Below are positions 1-5,880 of a stretch of 7,461 nt of DNA, piece after piece (the first letter of the stretch is position 1; every line of letters begins with the position of its first letter). A model generated the notes under the pieces. It did not search any database and was not told the origin of the DNA. It was given only the letters and a program-made list of their open reading frames with translations. This DNA comes from an uncultured Bacilli bacterium. Lineage in GTDB: Bacteria > Bacillota_I > Bacilli_A > RF39 > UBA660. The position numbers and the translations under genes were made by a program. The stretch is taken from assembly GCA_947627965.1 (NCBI GenBank), contig CANQYA010000045.1, positions 1 to 7,461 on the forward strand, written 5' to 3'.

Positions 1-2
1 GT

Positions 3-2051
3 CCTTGGAAAGGTAGATTAGTAGTTGATCCTAATTTGGAACTTGAGATTATAAAATATTTAGCTAGTGAAGATAAATTGTTTAAAAAACAAAAAATGGT
101 TCACAATTACCCTCATTGTTGGCGTTGTAAAACTCCGCTTGTCTATTACTCAAAACCTAGTCTTTATATTAAAACCACTGCTTTCCAAGATAAGATTATT
201 GCTGAAAATAAAAAAGTTAATTGGTATCCTGATTATGTTGGTGAAAAAAGATTTGGTAACTGGCTTGAAAATATGAACGATTGGGCTATATCAAGAAATA
301 GATATTGGGGTACACCAATTCCTTTATGGCGTTGTTCTTGTGGTCATAATGAGATGATTGGTTCCCGTCAAGAATTAGTTGCAAAAGCTATTGAACCAAT
401 TAATGAAGATATCGAATTACATCGTCCTTATGTTGATGAAATTCATATTAAATGTCCAGAATGTGGTAAACAGATGGAAAGAGTAAAAGAAGTAATCGAT
501 TGTTGGTTTGATTCAGGTGCAATGCCTTTTGCTCAATACCATTATCCTTTTGAAAATAAAGAATTATTTGAGAAACAATTCCCAGCTGATTTCATATCTG
601 AAGGAATTGACCAAACGAGAGGTTGGTTCTATTCATTATTAGTTATTTCTACATTTGTTATGGGATGTTCACCATATAAAAACGTTTTAGTTAATGACTT
701 AATCCTTGATAAATATGGTCAAAAAATGCATAAAAGTAAAGGTAATGCAGTGGAACCATTTGGTATTTTAGAAAAATATGGAGCTGATGCGACTAGATTT
801 TATATGTTAAATGCATCGCCAGTATGGACACCTTTAAAATTTGACGAAGAAGGTATCAAAGAAGTTAATTCTAAATTCTTCAGCACTTTAAAAAATACTT
901 ATACTTTCTTTCAACTATATGCCAATACGGATAATTTAGATCCAAAAGAATTCCATGTAGATTATCAAGATTTAGAAGAAATAGATAAATGGTTACTATC
1001 TAAGTATAATAAGTTAGTTCAATATGTTACTAAAGCGATGGACGAGTACGATTTAAACAAAGTTTGTAAAGCTTTAAATAACTTTTTAAATGAAGATTTA
1101 TCTAACTGGTACATAAGACGTAATCGAAGAAGATTTTGGGCTAGTAAATTAGATAATAATAAAAAAGCTGTCTACCAAACTACTTATGAAGTTTTAATTG
1201 GACTTTGTAAATTAATCGCTCCAATCTCACCATTTACAGTTGAAGAAATATATACTAATCTAACGGGTGAAGAAAGTGTCCATTTAGCAACTTATCCTGA
1301 ATGTGACGAGACTAAATTTAATGAAAAAATAGAAATGCGTATGGACTTAGTAAGAGACTTAATTTCTCTAGGAAGAAATGCGAGAGAAGAAGTAAAAATA
1401 AAAGTAAGACAACCAATTAGTGAAATTATTTTAGATGGTAAAAATGAACCTCTAATTAAAGATTTAACTGATTTAATTAAAGAAGAATTAAATGTTAAAG
1501 AAGTAGTTTTTGAAAAAGATTTAGGTAAATACATGAACTTTATTGTTAAACCTAACTTTAAAGAAGTAGGTAAAATACTAGGTCCTAAAATCAAGGTATT
1601 TCAAGATACTTTAACTAATATTTCTCTTGAAGAAATTAATAAGTTAAAGAACGGGGAAGATGTAACAATTAAATTAGATAAAGAAGACTTTATTGTCCAA
1701 CCTAATATGGTCGATATTAGAGTTTTCTCTAAAGAAGGATTTAATGCTTCATATGAAGGAAATAATTTTATTATCTTAGATACTAAATTAACTAAAGAAT
1801 TAATTAATGAAGGTATAGCAAGAGAATTAATAAGTAAAGTTCAAAATTTAAGAAAGAGTTATGACTTTGATATCTTAGATCGTATCGATATTTTATATGA
1901 AGAAAATAAAGAATTTGAAGAAGCTATCGAAGAATATATTGACTTTATTAAGAAAGAAACTTTATGTGATAATTTAGTTAAAGTTAAAGATTTAAAAGAA
2001 GTAACTAATCTTAATGGACTAGATGTAAAATTTGATGTTAAGAAAAGATAG
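3..2051 (+). CDS. ileS: Isoleucyl-tRNA synthetase, type II (eukaryote-like), C-terminal two thirds; 5' end outside window
   Basis: This cytoplasmic enzyme charges tRNA-Ile with isoleucine using ATP. The open frame is already running at the left edge (PWKGRLVVDP), so the HIGH motif and most of the editing domain are missing; 682 residues remain of an expected 1,030 or so. Visible in order are CWRC, the NWLENMNDWAISRNRYWG block, a possible zinc ribbon (CSCGH, then CPECG about 40 residues later), DQTRGWFY, and the KMSKS loop written as KMHKS (723-737). The helical anticodon-binding domain follows with the hallmark NWYIRRNRRRFW. A C-terminal extension carries RQPISEI and NEGIARELISK. GNAVEP after KMHKS, FDSGAMPFAQ and the long tail are typical of the eukaryote-like type II clade, which is often naturally mupirocin-tolerant. 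That tolerance is family knowledge, not seen here. A hairpin follows the stop. The identification is very secure; the type II assignment is strong. Confidence 0.97.
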   Translation, partial: PWKGRLVVDPNLELEIIKYLASEDKLFKKQKMVHNYPHCWRCKTPLVYYSKPSLYIKTTAFQDKIIAENKKVNWYPDYVGEKRFGNWLENMNDWAISRNRYWGTPIPLWRCSCGHNEMIGSRQELVAKAIEPINEDIELHRPYVDEIHIKCPECGKQMERVKEVIDCWFDSGAMPFAQYHYPFENKELFEKQFPADFISEGIDQTRGWFYSLLVISTFVMGCSPYKNVLVNDLILDKYGQKMHKSKGNAVEPFGILEKYGADATRFYMLNASPVWTPLKFDEEGIKEVNSKFFSTLKNTYTFFQLYANTDNLDPKEFHVDYQDLEEIDKWLLSKYNKLVQYVTKAMDEYDLNKVCKALNNFLNEDLSNWYIRRNRRRFWASKLDNNKKAVYQTTYEVLIGLCKLIAPISPFTVEEIYTNLTGEESVHLATYPECDETKFNEKIEMRMDLVRDLISLGRNAREEVKIKVRQPISEIILDGKNEPLIKDLTDLIKEELNVKEVVFEKDLGKYMNFIVKPNFKEVGKILGPKIKVFQDTLTNISLEEINKLKNGEDVTIKLDKEDFIVQPNMVDIRVFSKEGFNASYEGNNFIILDTKLTKELINEGIARELISKVQNLRKSYDFDILDRIDILYEENKEFEEAIEEYIDFIKKETLCDNLVKVKDLKEVTNLNGLDVKFDVKKR

Positions 2052-2053
2052 TA

Positions 2054-2091
2054 TAAAAAGATAAGGATAAAATAGTTCTTATCTTTTTAAT
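2054..2091 (+). terminator. Probable intrinsic terminator of ileS
   Basis: A perfect 12-bp inverted repeat (2054-2065 with 2078-2089, core AAAAAGATAAG / CTTATCTTTTT) lies 2 bases after the ileS stop. It ends in a run of T that continues as AATTTT. The stem is AT-rich and the 12-base loop can close further with G-U pairs, so termination may be leaky. It separates ileS from the next promoter, which starts only 5 bases later. Confidence 0.65.
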
Positions 2092-2095
2092 TTTC

Positions 2096-2124
2096 TTGTT
2101 AACTTTTAAAGGGATTGCTATAAT
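2096..2124 (+). promoter_or_regulatory. Sigma-A promoter for plsC operon
   Basis: The -35 box is TTGTTA (2096-2101), followed by 17 bases and a perfect TATAAT (2119-2124) with an extended TG at 2116-2117 (TGCTATAAT). The predicted transcription start is near 2131, about 20 bases ahead of the ATG at 2152. Confidence 0.75.
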
Positions 2125-2140
2125 AATATTGTGGAAAATA

Positions 2141-2147
2141 AAGGAGG
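2141..2147 (+). promoter_or_regulatory. Ribosome binding site that fixes the plsC start
   Basis: AAGGAGG lies 4 bases upstream of ATG 2152. An in-frame GTG at 2131 would give 7 more residues, but it coincides with the predicted transcription start and has no Shine-Dalgarno sequence, so ATG 2152 is chosen. Confidence 0.8.
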
Positions 2148-2151
2148 CTTT

Positions 2152-2742
2152 ATGAGAGATTGTCTTTTATATCGAATATTAAGACCAATTGTCTGTTTCT
2201 TGTTTAAAGCTATATATCGCCCTAATATTATTGGTAAAGAAAATATTCCTAAAACAGGTAGAATAGTTATATGTGGTAACCATACTAATATGATGGATAT
2301 ACCTTTACTTTTTTGTAGTACAAAACGTACGATCCATTTCTTAGCCAAAGACGAATTATTTAAAGGATTAGGTAAACCTTTCTTTTATTCTATGGGATGT
2401 ATTCCTGTTAATAGGAGAACGAAAGATAAAAAATCTTTAGCAAGTGCGATTAAAGTATTAGAAGAAGATAAAGTAATAGGTATATTTCCCGAAGGGACTT
2501 TTAACAAGACCGAAGATATAATAATGCCTTTTAAATATGGAGCAGTTAAGATGGCAAGTGTAACTGATAGTTACTTAGTTCCTTTTTCTATTACTGGTAA
2601 TTATCATATGTTTACTAAGAAAAAAATTACTATTTGTTTTGCTAAGGCATATAAAATAAAAGGAAATGATATAGAAAAAGCTAATAATGAATTAATGGAT
2701 AAAGTAAAAAAATTAATAATAAGTAATAGAAAGGAATTATAA
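2152..2742 (+). CDS. plsC: 1-acyl-sn-glycerol-3-phosphate acyltransferase (PlsC/LPLAT family)
   Basis: The protein transfers an acyl chain to lysophosphatidic acid to make phosphatidic acid, the second acylation in membrane phospholipid synthesis, at the inner face of the membrane. It has 196 residues, on the short side for the family. All four acyltransferase motifs are visible: NHTNMMD (N43, catalytic H44, D49) as the NHx4D box, GCIPVNR (82-88) with R88 for glycerol-phosphate binding, FPEGT (112-116), and VPFSITGN (143-150). A hydrophobic amphipathic N-terminus (about residues 5-20) probably anchors it to the membrane. It has its own promoter and is followed after 1 base by a membrane-protein gene, so the two are cotranscribed. 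Family assignment is firm. The exact acyl acceptor is inferred, since related lysophospholipid acyltransferases share these motifs. Confidence 0.92.
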   Translation: MRDCLLYRILRPIVCFLFKAIYRPNIIGKENIPKTGRIVICGNHTNMMDIPLLFCSTKRTIHFLAKDELFKGLGKPFFYSMGCIPVNRRTKDKKSLASAIKVLEEDKVIGIFPEGTFNKTEDIIMPFKYGAVKMASVTDSYLVPFSITGNYHMFTKKKITICFAKAYKIKGNDIEKANNELMDKVKKLIISNRKEL

Positions 2743-2743
2743 A

Positions 2744-3583
2744 GTGAAAAAAGTATTATCAAAATTGCTTCTTATTTTAATATGTATTACTATGTTTTTA
2801 AATATCAGCTTATATTTAGCCTCTTATAATTTAACACGAATACTTACTTATGATAATATCTATGAAATATTTAAAGATGTTGATATTATTAAAGTATTAG
2901 AACAAAATAAGAAGGATAATTTAACTTTATTATATGAAAAAACTTCTAAGTATAATATTGATAAAACAGTAGTAGATAAACTCTTAAATTCGTTATCTGC
3001 TAAAGAAGTAGTAGCAGTTTATTATGGCAATTTATTTAATACTTTCTTATATAATAAAGATAAAAAACCTTTTAATTATTCTTCTTTATTAACTAAATAT
3101 ACTGATAATTTAGATATAATTCTTTCTAAATTTAATTATAATATTACATATTCTCAAAAAGAAGATATTATAAGCAGTATAAAATTAGTAACAATGGATT
3201 TAGAAGATATTTTTAAAGATAATGATATTGTCTTAGATAATGATGTTAATCCTTTTCAATTATTATTTAGTAATACTTTAAGATGGATCTTTTTAATTAT
3301 TATAGGAATATGTTTTATTGCAATAATCCTATTAAATAAACCGATTTATCTATCTTTTATTTGGACAGGAGTAACTACTTCTTTAGCAAGTATAATTTAC
3401 TTATTTATAGGAATTTTTTTAAAAAATCTTTTTACTATTTTCCCTTTAGAAGCTAACGCTAATATTATTAATTTAATCCAAAATAATATGGCAAATACTG
3501 TATTATATAGTGGTATAATAACTTTAGTAATAGGAATTATTGAAATTATTTATTACCGAGTAATTAAGAAATTAAAAAATTAA
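2744..3583 (+). CDS. Unrecognised four-helix membrane protein with a large extracytoplasmic domain
   Basis: I do not recognise the family. The 279-residue product starts at GTG 2744, one base after the plsC stop, with AAGGA (2731-2735) 8 bases upstream inside plsC; this implies cotranscription and probable translational coupling. An N-terminal helix (about 7-28, preceded by KK) could be a signal anchor. A hydrophilic, mostly helical-looking domain of about 150 residues (29-179), rich in Asp, Lys and Asn, should lie outside the membrane. Three more helices follow (about 180-198, 202-226, 253-273), then a basic tail YRVIKKLKN that fits a cytoplasmic C-terminus. There are no cysteine pairs, lipobox or catalytic motifs that I can name. 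The plsC linkage hints at an envelope role, but that is only association. No terminator is obvious after it. Confidence 0.85.
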   Translation: MKKVLSKLLLILICITMFLNISLYLASYNLTRILTYDNIYEIFKDVDIIKVLEQNKKDNLTLLYEKTSKYNIDKTVVDKLLNSLSAKEVVAVYYGNLFNTFLYNKDKKPFNYSSLLTKYTDNLDIILSKFNYNITYSQKEDIISSIKLVTMDLEDIFKDNDIVLDNDVNPFQLLFSNTLRWIFLIIIGICFIAIILLNKPIYLSFIWTGVTTSLASIIYLFIGIFLKNLFTIFPLEANANIINLIQNNMANTVLYSGIITLVIGIIEIIYYRVIKKLKN

Positions 3584-3589
3584 TAAAAC

Positions 3590-3618
3590 TTGTTTAATAT
3601 ATTTTAATCGATTATAAT
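3590..3618 (+). promoter_or_regulatory. Sigma-A promoter for dnaB
   Basis: The -35 box is TTGTTT (3590-3595), followed by 17 bases and a perfect TATAAT (3613-3618). The predicted start is near 3625, leaving a leader of about 20 bases with AGGTGG (3632-3637) placed 7 bases before ATG 3645. A perfect 10-base palindrome, TAATCGATTA (3605-3614), overlaps the upstream edge of the -10 box and could be an operator, though no regulator is implied. Confidence 0.7.
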
Positions 3619-3644
3619 AAAAATAATTAATAGGTGGTGATATA

Positions 3645-4943
3645 ATGAATAATACTATTTTACCAGCAGATACATATATTGTTGTTAATAAGACTATTAT
3701 CGATGAAGTAGATCGTAAAATATTGACAATGTTATATCAACCAATTATTGGTTATACAGCTGTTACTTTATATTTTACTTTAATAGACGAAGTTTTAAAA
3801 CATGAAGTAATGAGCGAAGAATTAACCCATCACCATTTAATTAATATAATGCAGTTAAAATTACCTAATTTAGTTATAGCTAGAGAAAAACTAGAAGCAG
3901 TTGGTTTAGTAAAAACTTATGTTAAAAAGGAAAATGTTAATAATTTTGTCTACCTTTTATATTCGCCTCTATCTGCTAATGAATTTTTAAATCACCCAAT
4001 ATTAAATATTGTTTTATATAATAATTTAGGTAAAAAAGAGTATGAAAAAGTAGTTAATTATTTTCAAGTACCTAAAATTAATTTAAAAGATTATACGGAT
4101 ATTACATCTAATTTTAAAGATGTATTTACGGTAACAGATGGTAGATCTTATATAACTAATGATAATATAATTAGTAAAAATAAGGGTAAAATAGAAATAA
4201 CTAATGGTATTGATTTTAATTTATTAATTTCTTCCATTCCTAAAAGTATGGTTAATGAAAAATGTTTTACTGACGAAGTAAAAGAGTTAATTAATTCTTT
4301 AGCATTTGTTTATAATATAGATGAGTTAAATATGCAGGGATTAGTTCGTAATAGTTTAAATGAAAAAGGATTAATTGATAAGAACGAATTAAGAAAAAGT
4401 GCGAGAAACTTTTATCAATTTGAACAGGGTGGTAAATTACCTACTTTAATATATAGTAAGCAACCTGATTATCTAAAGTCTCCTAGCGGGGATAATTCTA
4501 ATTGGGCTAAACAAGTATATACTTTTGAAAATATTACTCCTTATGATTATTTGCGAAGTAAATATAAAAATGGTGAACCAACTTTAAGAGAATTACAAAT
4601 TATTGAAGATTTAATGGTTAAACAAAAAATGAAACCAGGAGTAGTAAATGTCTTAATTGCTTACGTCTTAAAAGTAAATAATCAAAAATTTACGAGAAGT
4701 TATGTCGAGACAGTAGCGGCACAGTGGAGCAGATTAAATATTGAAACGGTCGAAGAAGCTATGAGAGTTGCCGAAAAGGAACATAAGAAGATAAAAAAAT
4801 TACTAAATAAAGATAAAGAAGTACCTAATAAAAAAAGTAAAGAAGAAGTTATACCTTCATGGTTTGAAAAAGAATACGACAATAAAGAAATGTCTAAAGA
4901 AGAGTCCGAAGAATTAGATAGATTATTAAAAGAATTTAGCTAA
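3645..4943 (+). CDS. dnaB: Replication initiation and membrane attachment protein DnaB (DnaB/DnaD family, Bacilli type)
   Basis: This is the Bacilli primosomal protein DnaB, not the replicative helicase that bears the same name in E. coli. With DnaD and DnaI it loads the helicase at oriC and at restart sites. The 432-residue product is close to the usual 450-470. The N-terminal winged-helix (DDBH1) region begins with VDRKILTMLYQPIIGYTAVTL (about 23-42), a signature of the family. A long middle follows. The second conserved domain (DDBH2, Pfam DnaB_2) spans about 298-376: TPYDYLRSKYKNGEPT, then YVETVAAQW (353-361), which fits the YxxxIxxxW DNA-binding motif of DnaD-like proteins. The C-terminal tail (380-432) is highly charged. 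It is preceded by its own promoter. In Bacillus dnaI follows directly; here about 430 non-coding bases and a T-box operon follow instead. Confidence 0.9.
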   Translation: MNNTILPADTYIVVNKTIIDEVDRKILTMLYQPIIGYTAVTLYFTLIDEVLKHEVMSEELTHHHLINIMQLKLPNLVIAREKLEAVGLVKTYVKKENVNNFVYLLYSPLSANEFLNHPILNIVLYNNLGKKEYEKVVNYFQVPKINLKDYTDITSNFKDVFTVTDGRSYITNDNIISKNKGKIEITNGIDFNLLISSIPKSMVNEKCFTDEVKELINSLAFVYNIDELNMQGLVRNSLNEKGLIDKNELRKSARNFYQFEQGGKLPTLIYSKQPDYLKSPSGDNSNWAKQVYTFENITPYDYLRSKYKNGEPTLRELQIIEDLMVKQKMKPGVVNVLIAYVLKVNNQKFTRSYVETVAAQWSRLNIETVEEAMRVAEKEHKKIKKLLNKDKEVPNKKSKEEVIPSWFEKEYDNKEMSKEESEELDRLLKEFS

Positions 4944-4950
4944 ATAATAG

Positions 4951-4979
4951 TTGCTTTACGACATACATTTTGCTATAAT
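4951..4979 (+). promoter_or_regulatory. Strong promoter without an evident gene
   Basis: The -35 box is TTGCTT (4951-4956), followed by 17 bases and TATAAT (4974-4979) with extended TG (TGCTATAAT). It starts 7 bases after the dnaB stop. The predicted start is near 4986. A 7-base inverted repeat, ACATACA (4961-4967) and TGTATGT (5003-5009), flanks the -10 box and start site. No open reading frame of useful length follows before the next promoter, so it may serve as a second, longer leader for the T-box operon or make a small RNA. Confidence 0.65.
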
Positions 4980-5107
4980 AAACCTCGACTGGGTATGAGT
5001 TTTGTATGTTAAAAATAGAAAAAGAATTAGGAAAATAAATGCTAAATTTTAAGTAAAGTACAAAAAAGTGTAGTAGGTAGAAAAATAAGTAGATTTTTCA
5101 TAAAAGA
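4980..5107 (+). other. Non-coding stretch between the two promoters
   Basis: There is no convincing gene here. The longest open frame from ATG is 10 codons (5006-5038, MLKIEKELGK) and lacks a Shine-Dalgarno sequence. A perfect 7-bp hairpin, GAAAAAT (5080-5086) and ATTTTTC (5093-5099), has no following T-run. Short blocks resemble the T-box leader downstream: GACT with GGGTAT (4987-4996) and AAAAATAGA (5011-5019) recur as GACT, GGGTAT and AAAAATAGA at 5164-5194, and TAGTAGGTAG (5071-5080) resembles the start of the antiterminator at 5305. It could be an untranslated leader, a small RNA or a decayed leader copy; AT-rich chance similarity is also possible. Confidence 0.4.
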
Positions 5108-5135
5108 TTGAAAAGATAAAGATAATTGATATAAT
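5108..5135 (+). promoter_or_regulatory. Sigma-A promoter of the T-box / serS operon
   Basis: The -35 box is TTGAAA (5108-5113), followed by 16 bases and TATAAT (5130-5135) with extended TG (TGATATAAT). The predicted start near 5142 lies about 18 bases before the first helix of the T-box Stem I, the usual geometry for these leaders. Confidence 0.75.
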
Positions 5136-5159
5136 AATAGTATATATATAAATCTGTGA

Positions 5160-5244
5160 TTGAGACTAGTGGGTATTGTTTATTAAAAAATAGAGACTTA
5201 GTGGTAGGTGTAAACTAAGAATAAAAATACTTTAATCAGCTCAG
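5160..5244 (+). promoter_or_regulatory. T-box Stem I with UCA specifier loop
   Basis: The base helix pairs TTGAG (5160-5164) with CTCAG (5240-5244). The internal loop has 5165-5172 on the left and TTTAATCAG (5231-5239) on the right, exposing TCA (5236-5238) followed by a purine, as specifiers are. The middle helix pairs 5173-5184 with 5220-5230 (11 pairs, G5178 bulged). After a 12-base left bulge containing AGAGA, the top helix CTTAGT (5197-5202) pairs with ACTAAG (5214-5219) and closes the loop GGTAGGTGTAA, like the conserved GGUG-type distal loop that contacts the tRNA elbow. AGC (5238-5240), another serine codon, overlaps but enters the base helix. Confidence 0.75.
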
Positions 5245-5248
5245 GAGT

Positions 5249-5291
5249 GAAATAGGGAAGTAACAGTATCTATTTCCGGCAATGCCGTTAT
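5249..5291 (+). promoter_or_regulatory. T-box Stem IIA/B-like pseudoknot
   Basis: GAAATAG (5249-5255) pairs with CTATTTC (5270-5276), leaving a 14-base loop. TAAC in that loop (5261-5264) can pair with GTTA (5287-5290) just downstream, making an H-type pseudoknot like the Stem IIA/B element of T-boxes. A small CGGC-AAT-GCCG hairpin (5277-5287) sits between the two and shares G5287, so the two pairings compete at one base. Confidence 0.55.
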
Positions 5292-5304
5292 AAAAATTAA
5301 GACT

Positions 5305-5340
5305 TAGTAGGATGGTACCGTGATTAATTCACTCCTATTA
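5305..5340 (+). promoter_or_regulatory. T-box antiterminator
   Basis: Helix A1 pairs TAGTAGGA (5305-5312) with TCCTATTA (5333-5340). The seven-base bulge TGGTACC (5313-5319) exposes TGGT for the tRNA ACCA end. Helix A2 pairs GTGA (5320-5323) with TCAC (5329-5332) under the loop TTAAT. This is exactly the canonical layout. Two departures from the consensus (AGGA for AGGG, GTG for GCG) are matched on the opposite strand (TCCT, TCAC), so pairing is kept. Confidence 0.85.
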
Positions 5341-5353
5341 CTGGTCTTTTTTT
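5317..5353 (+). terminator. T-box regulated terminator (candidate fold) with U-tract
   Basis: ACC (5317-5319) plus GTGAT (5320-5324) can pair with ATTAC (5337-5341) plus GGT (5343-5345), with T5342 bulged, followed by C and seven T (5347-5353). This fold consumes the ACC of the bulge and the A2 strand, so it excludes the antiterminator. A rival fold instead lengthens the antiterminator by pairing AAGACT (5299-5304) with GGTCTT (5343-5348). I cannot rank them without energy calculation; the U-tract itself is clear. Confidence 0.6.
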
Positions 5354-5355
5354 GT

Positions 5356-5362
5356 TAGGAGG
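5356..5362 (+). promoter_or_regulatory. Ribosome binding site of the HD gene, possibly sequestered
   Basis: TAGGAGG lies 11 bases before ATG 5374, slightly far. Its TAGGAG is complementary to CTCCTA (5332-5337), which is part of the antiterminator 3' strand, so it should be free when the antiterminator forms and can be masked when it does not. Confidence 0.7.
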
Positions 5363-5373
5363 TATAGTATAAA

Positions 5374-5880
5374 ATGTTAAAAAATTATTTTGATGAAAGT
5401 AAATACGAAGAATTAAAGAAAAGTAAAGATTTGATTTATAAAGCTTTAGAAATTACTACTTCTTTATTTTATGGCGATACTGATAAAGGTGGTATGCCTT
5501 ATATGTTACATATTATTTATGTGTATAAAAATGTAAATACTATCAATGAAAAAGTTATTGCTTTATTACATGACGTTATCGAAGATAAAGATGTAACGAG
5601 TGAAGATTTAATTGAGATAGGTTTTCCTAAAGAAATTGTTAAAGATGTCTTAATTTTAACGAGAGATAAGAGAATAGATTACAATAAATATATAGATAAT
5701 ATTATTGTAAATGGCTCGAGAGAAGCTTTAGTGGTAAAACTAGCTGATATTGAGAATAATATGGATATAAAACGTATTAAAAATCCAACTCTTAAAGATT
5801 ATGAGAGAATAGAGAAAAGATATGTTCCTACCCATGAAAAAATAATGAATAGATTAAAGGAGATTGATAGTAAATGTTAG
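5374..5880 (+). CDS. HD-domain phosphohydrolase resembling small alarmone (ppGpp) hydrolases
   Basis: The 168-residue single-domain protein carries the metal-dependent HD fold of the SpoT/MESH1 hydrolase type. Visible motifs are GMPYMLH (H46, compare GxPYxxH in SpoT), LLHDVIED (H66, D67, E70, D71) and VKLADIENN (K122, D125, N129, compare KLADxxxN). The length matches stand-alone alarmone hydrolases (about 170-200), and there is no synthetase or TGS domain. It would be cytoplasmic and probably Mn-dependent. It is the first gene behind a serine T-box and overlaps serS by 7 bases, with the serS ribosome binding site (AAAGGAG, 5856-5862) inside its 3' end, so it should be induced with serS when tRNA-Ser is uncharged. 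Hydrolysis of (p)ppGpp is inferred; the motifs would also suit another nucleotide phosphohydrolase in this superfamily. Confidence 0.85.
   Translation: MLKNYFDESKYEELKKSKDLIYKALEITTSLFYGDTDKGGMPYMLHIIYVYKNVNTINEKVIALLHDVIEDKDVTSEDLIEIGFPKEIVKDVLILTRDKRIDYNKYIDNIIVNGSREALVVKLADIENNMDIKRIKNPTLKDYERIEKRYVPTHEKIMNRLKEIDSKC

Larger units (their letters stand above)
5142..5353 (+). ncRNA. T-box riboswitch leader, predicted tRNA-Ser (UCA) specific
   Basis: This leader senses uncharged tRNA and decides whether the downstream operon is expressed. The diagnostic T-box sequence AGGATGGTACCGTG lies at 5309-5322 (consensus AGGGTGGNACCGCG), including the TGGT that pairs with the free tRNA acceptor end NCCA. 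Upstream is a Stem I with a codon-exposing internal loop, a hairpin that can form a pseudoknot, an antiterminator and a run of seven T. Serine specificity is predicted from TCA at 5236-5238 in the specifier loop and from serS downstream; serS T-boxes are known in Bacillus. Total length from promoter to U-tract is about 210 bases, normal for the class. The T-box identity is seen in the sequence; the helices were folded by eye. Confidence 0.92.

Noticed and set aside
1292..1594. 100-codon frame on the minus strand inside ileS
   Set aside because: It lies fully within a certain coding region and has no recognisable motifs or promoter context; a shadow of ileS.
2131..2151. GTG start extending PlsC by 7 residues
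   Set aside because: It coincides with the predicted transcription start and lacks a Shine-Dalgarno sequence, while ATG 2152 has AAGGAGG just upstream.
2118..2348. 76-codon minus-strand frame across the plsC start
   Set aside because: It overlaps the plsC promoter and coding region and resembles no known protein; a shadow frame.
4700..4882. 60-codon minus-strand frame inside dnaB
   Set aside because: Low-complexity Ser/Leu/Phe composition is what the complement of Lys/Glu-rich dnaB codons gives.
5006..5038. 10-codon open frame (MLKIEKELGK) as a leader peptide
   Set aside because: No ribosome binding site, no run of regulatory codons, and the T-box explains the regulation downstream.
5080..5099. 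GAAAAAT/ATTTTTC hairpin as a terminator for the orphan promoter
   Set aside because: The stem is all A-T apart from one pair and is not followed by a T-run.
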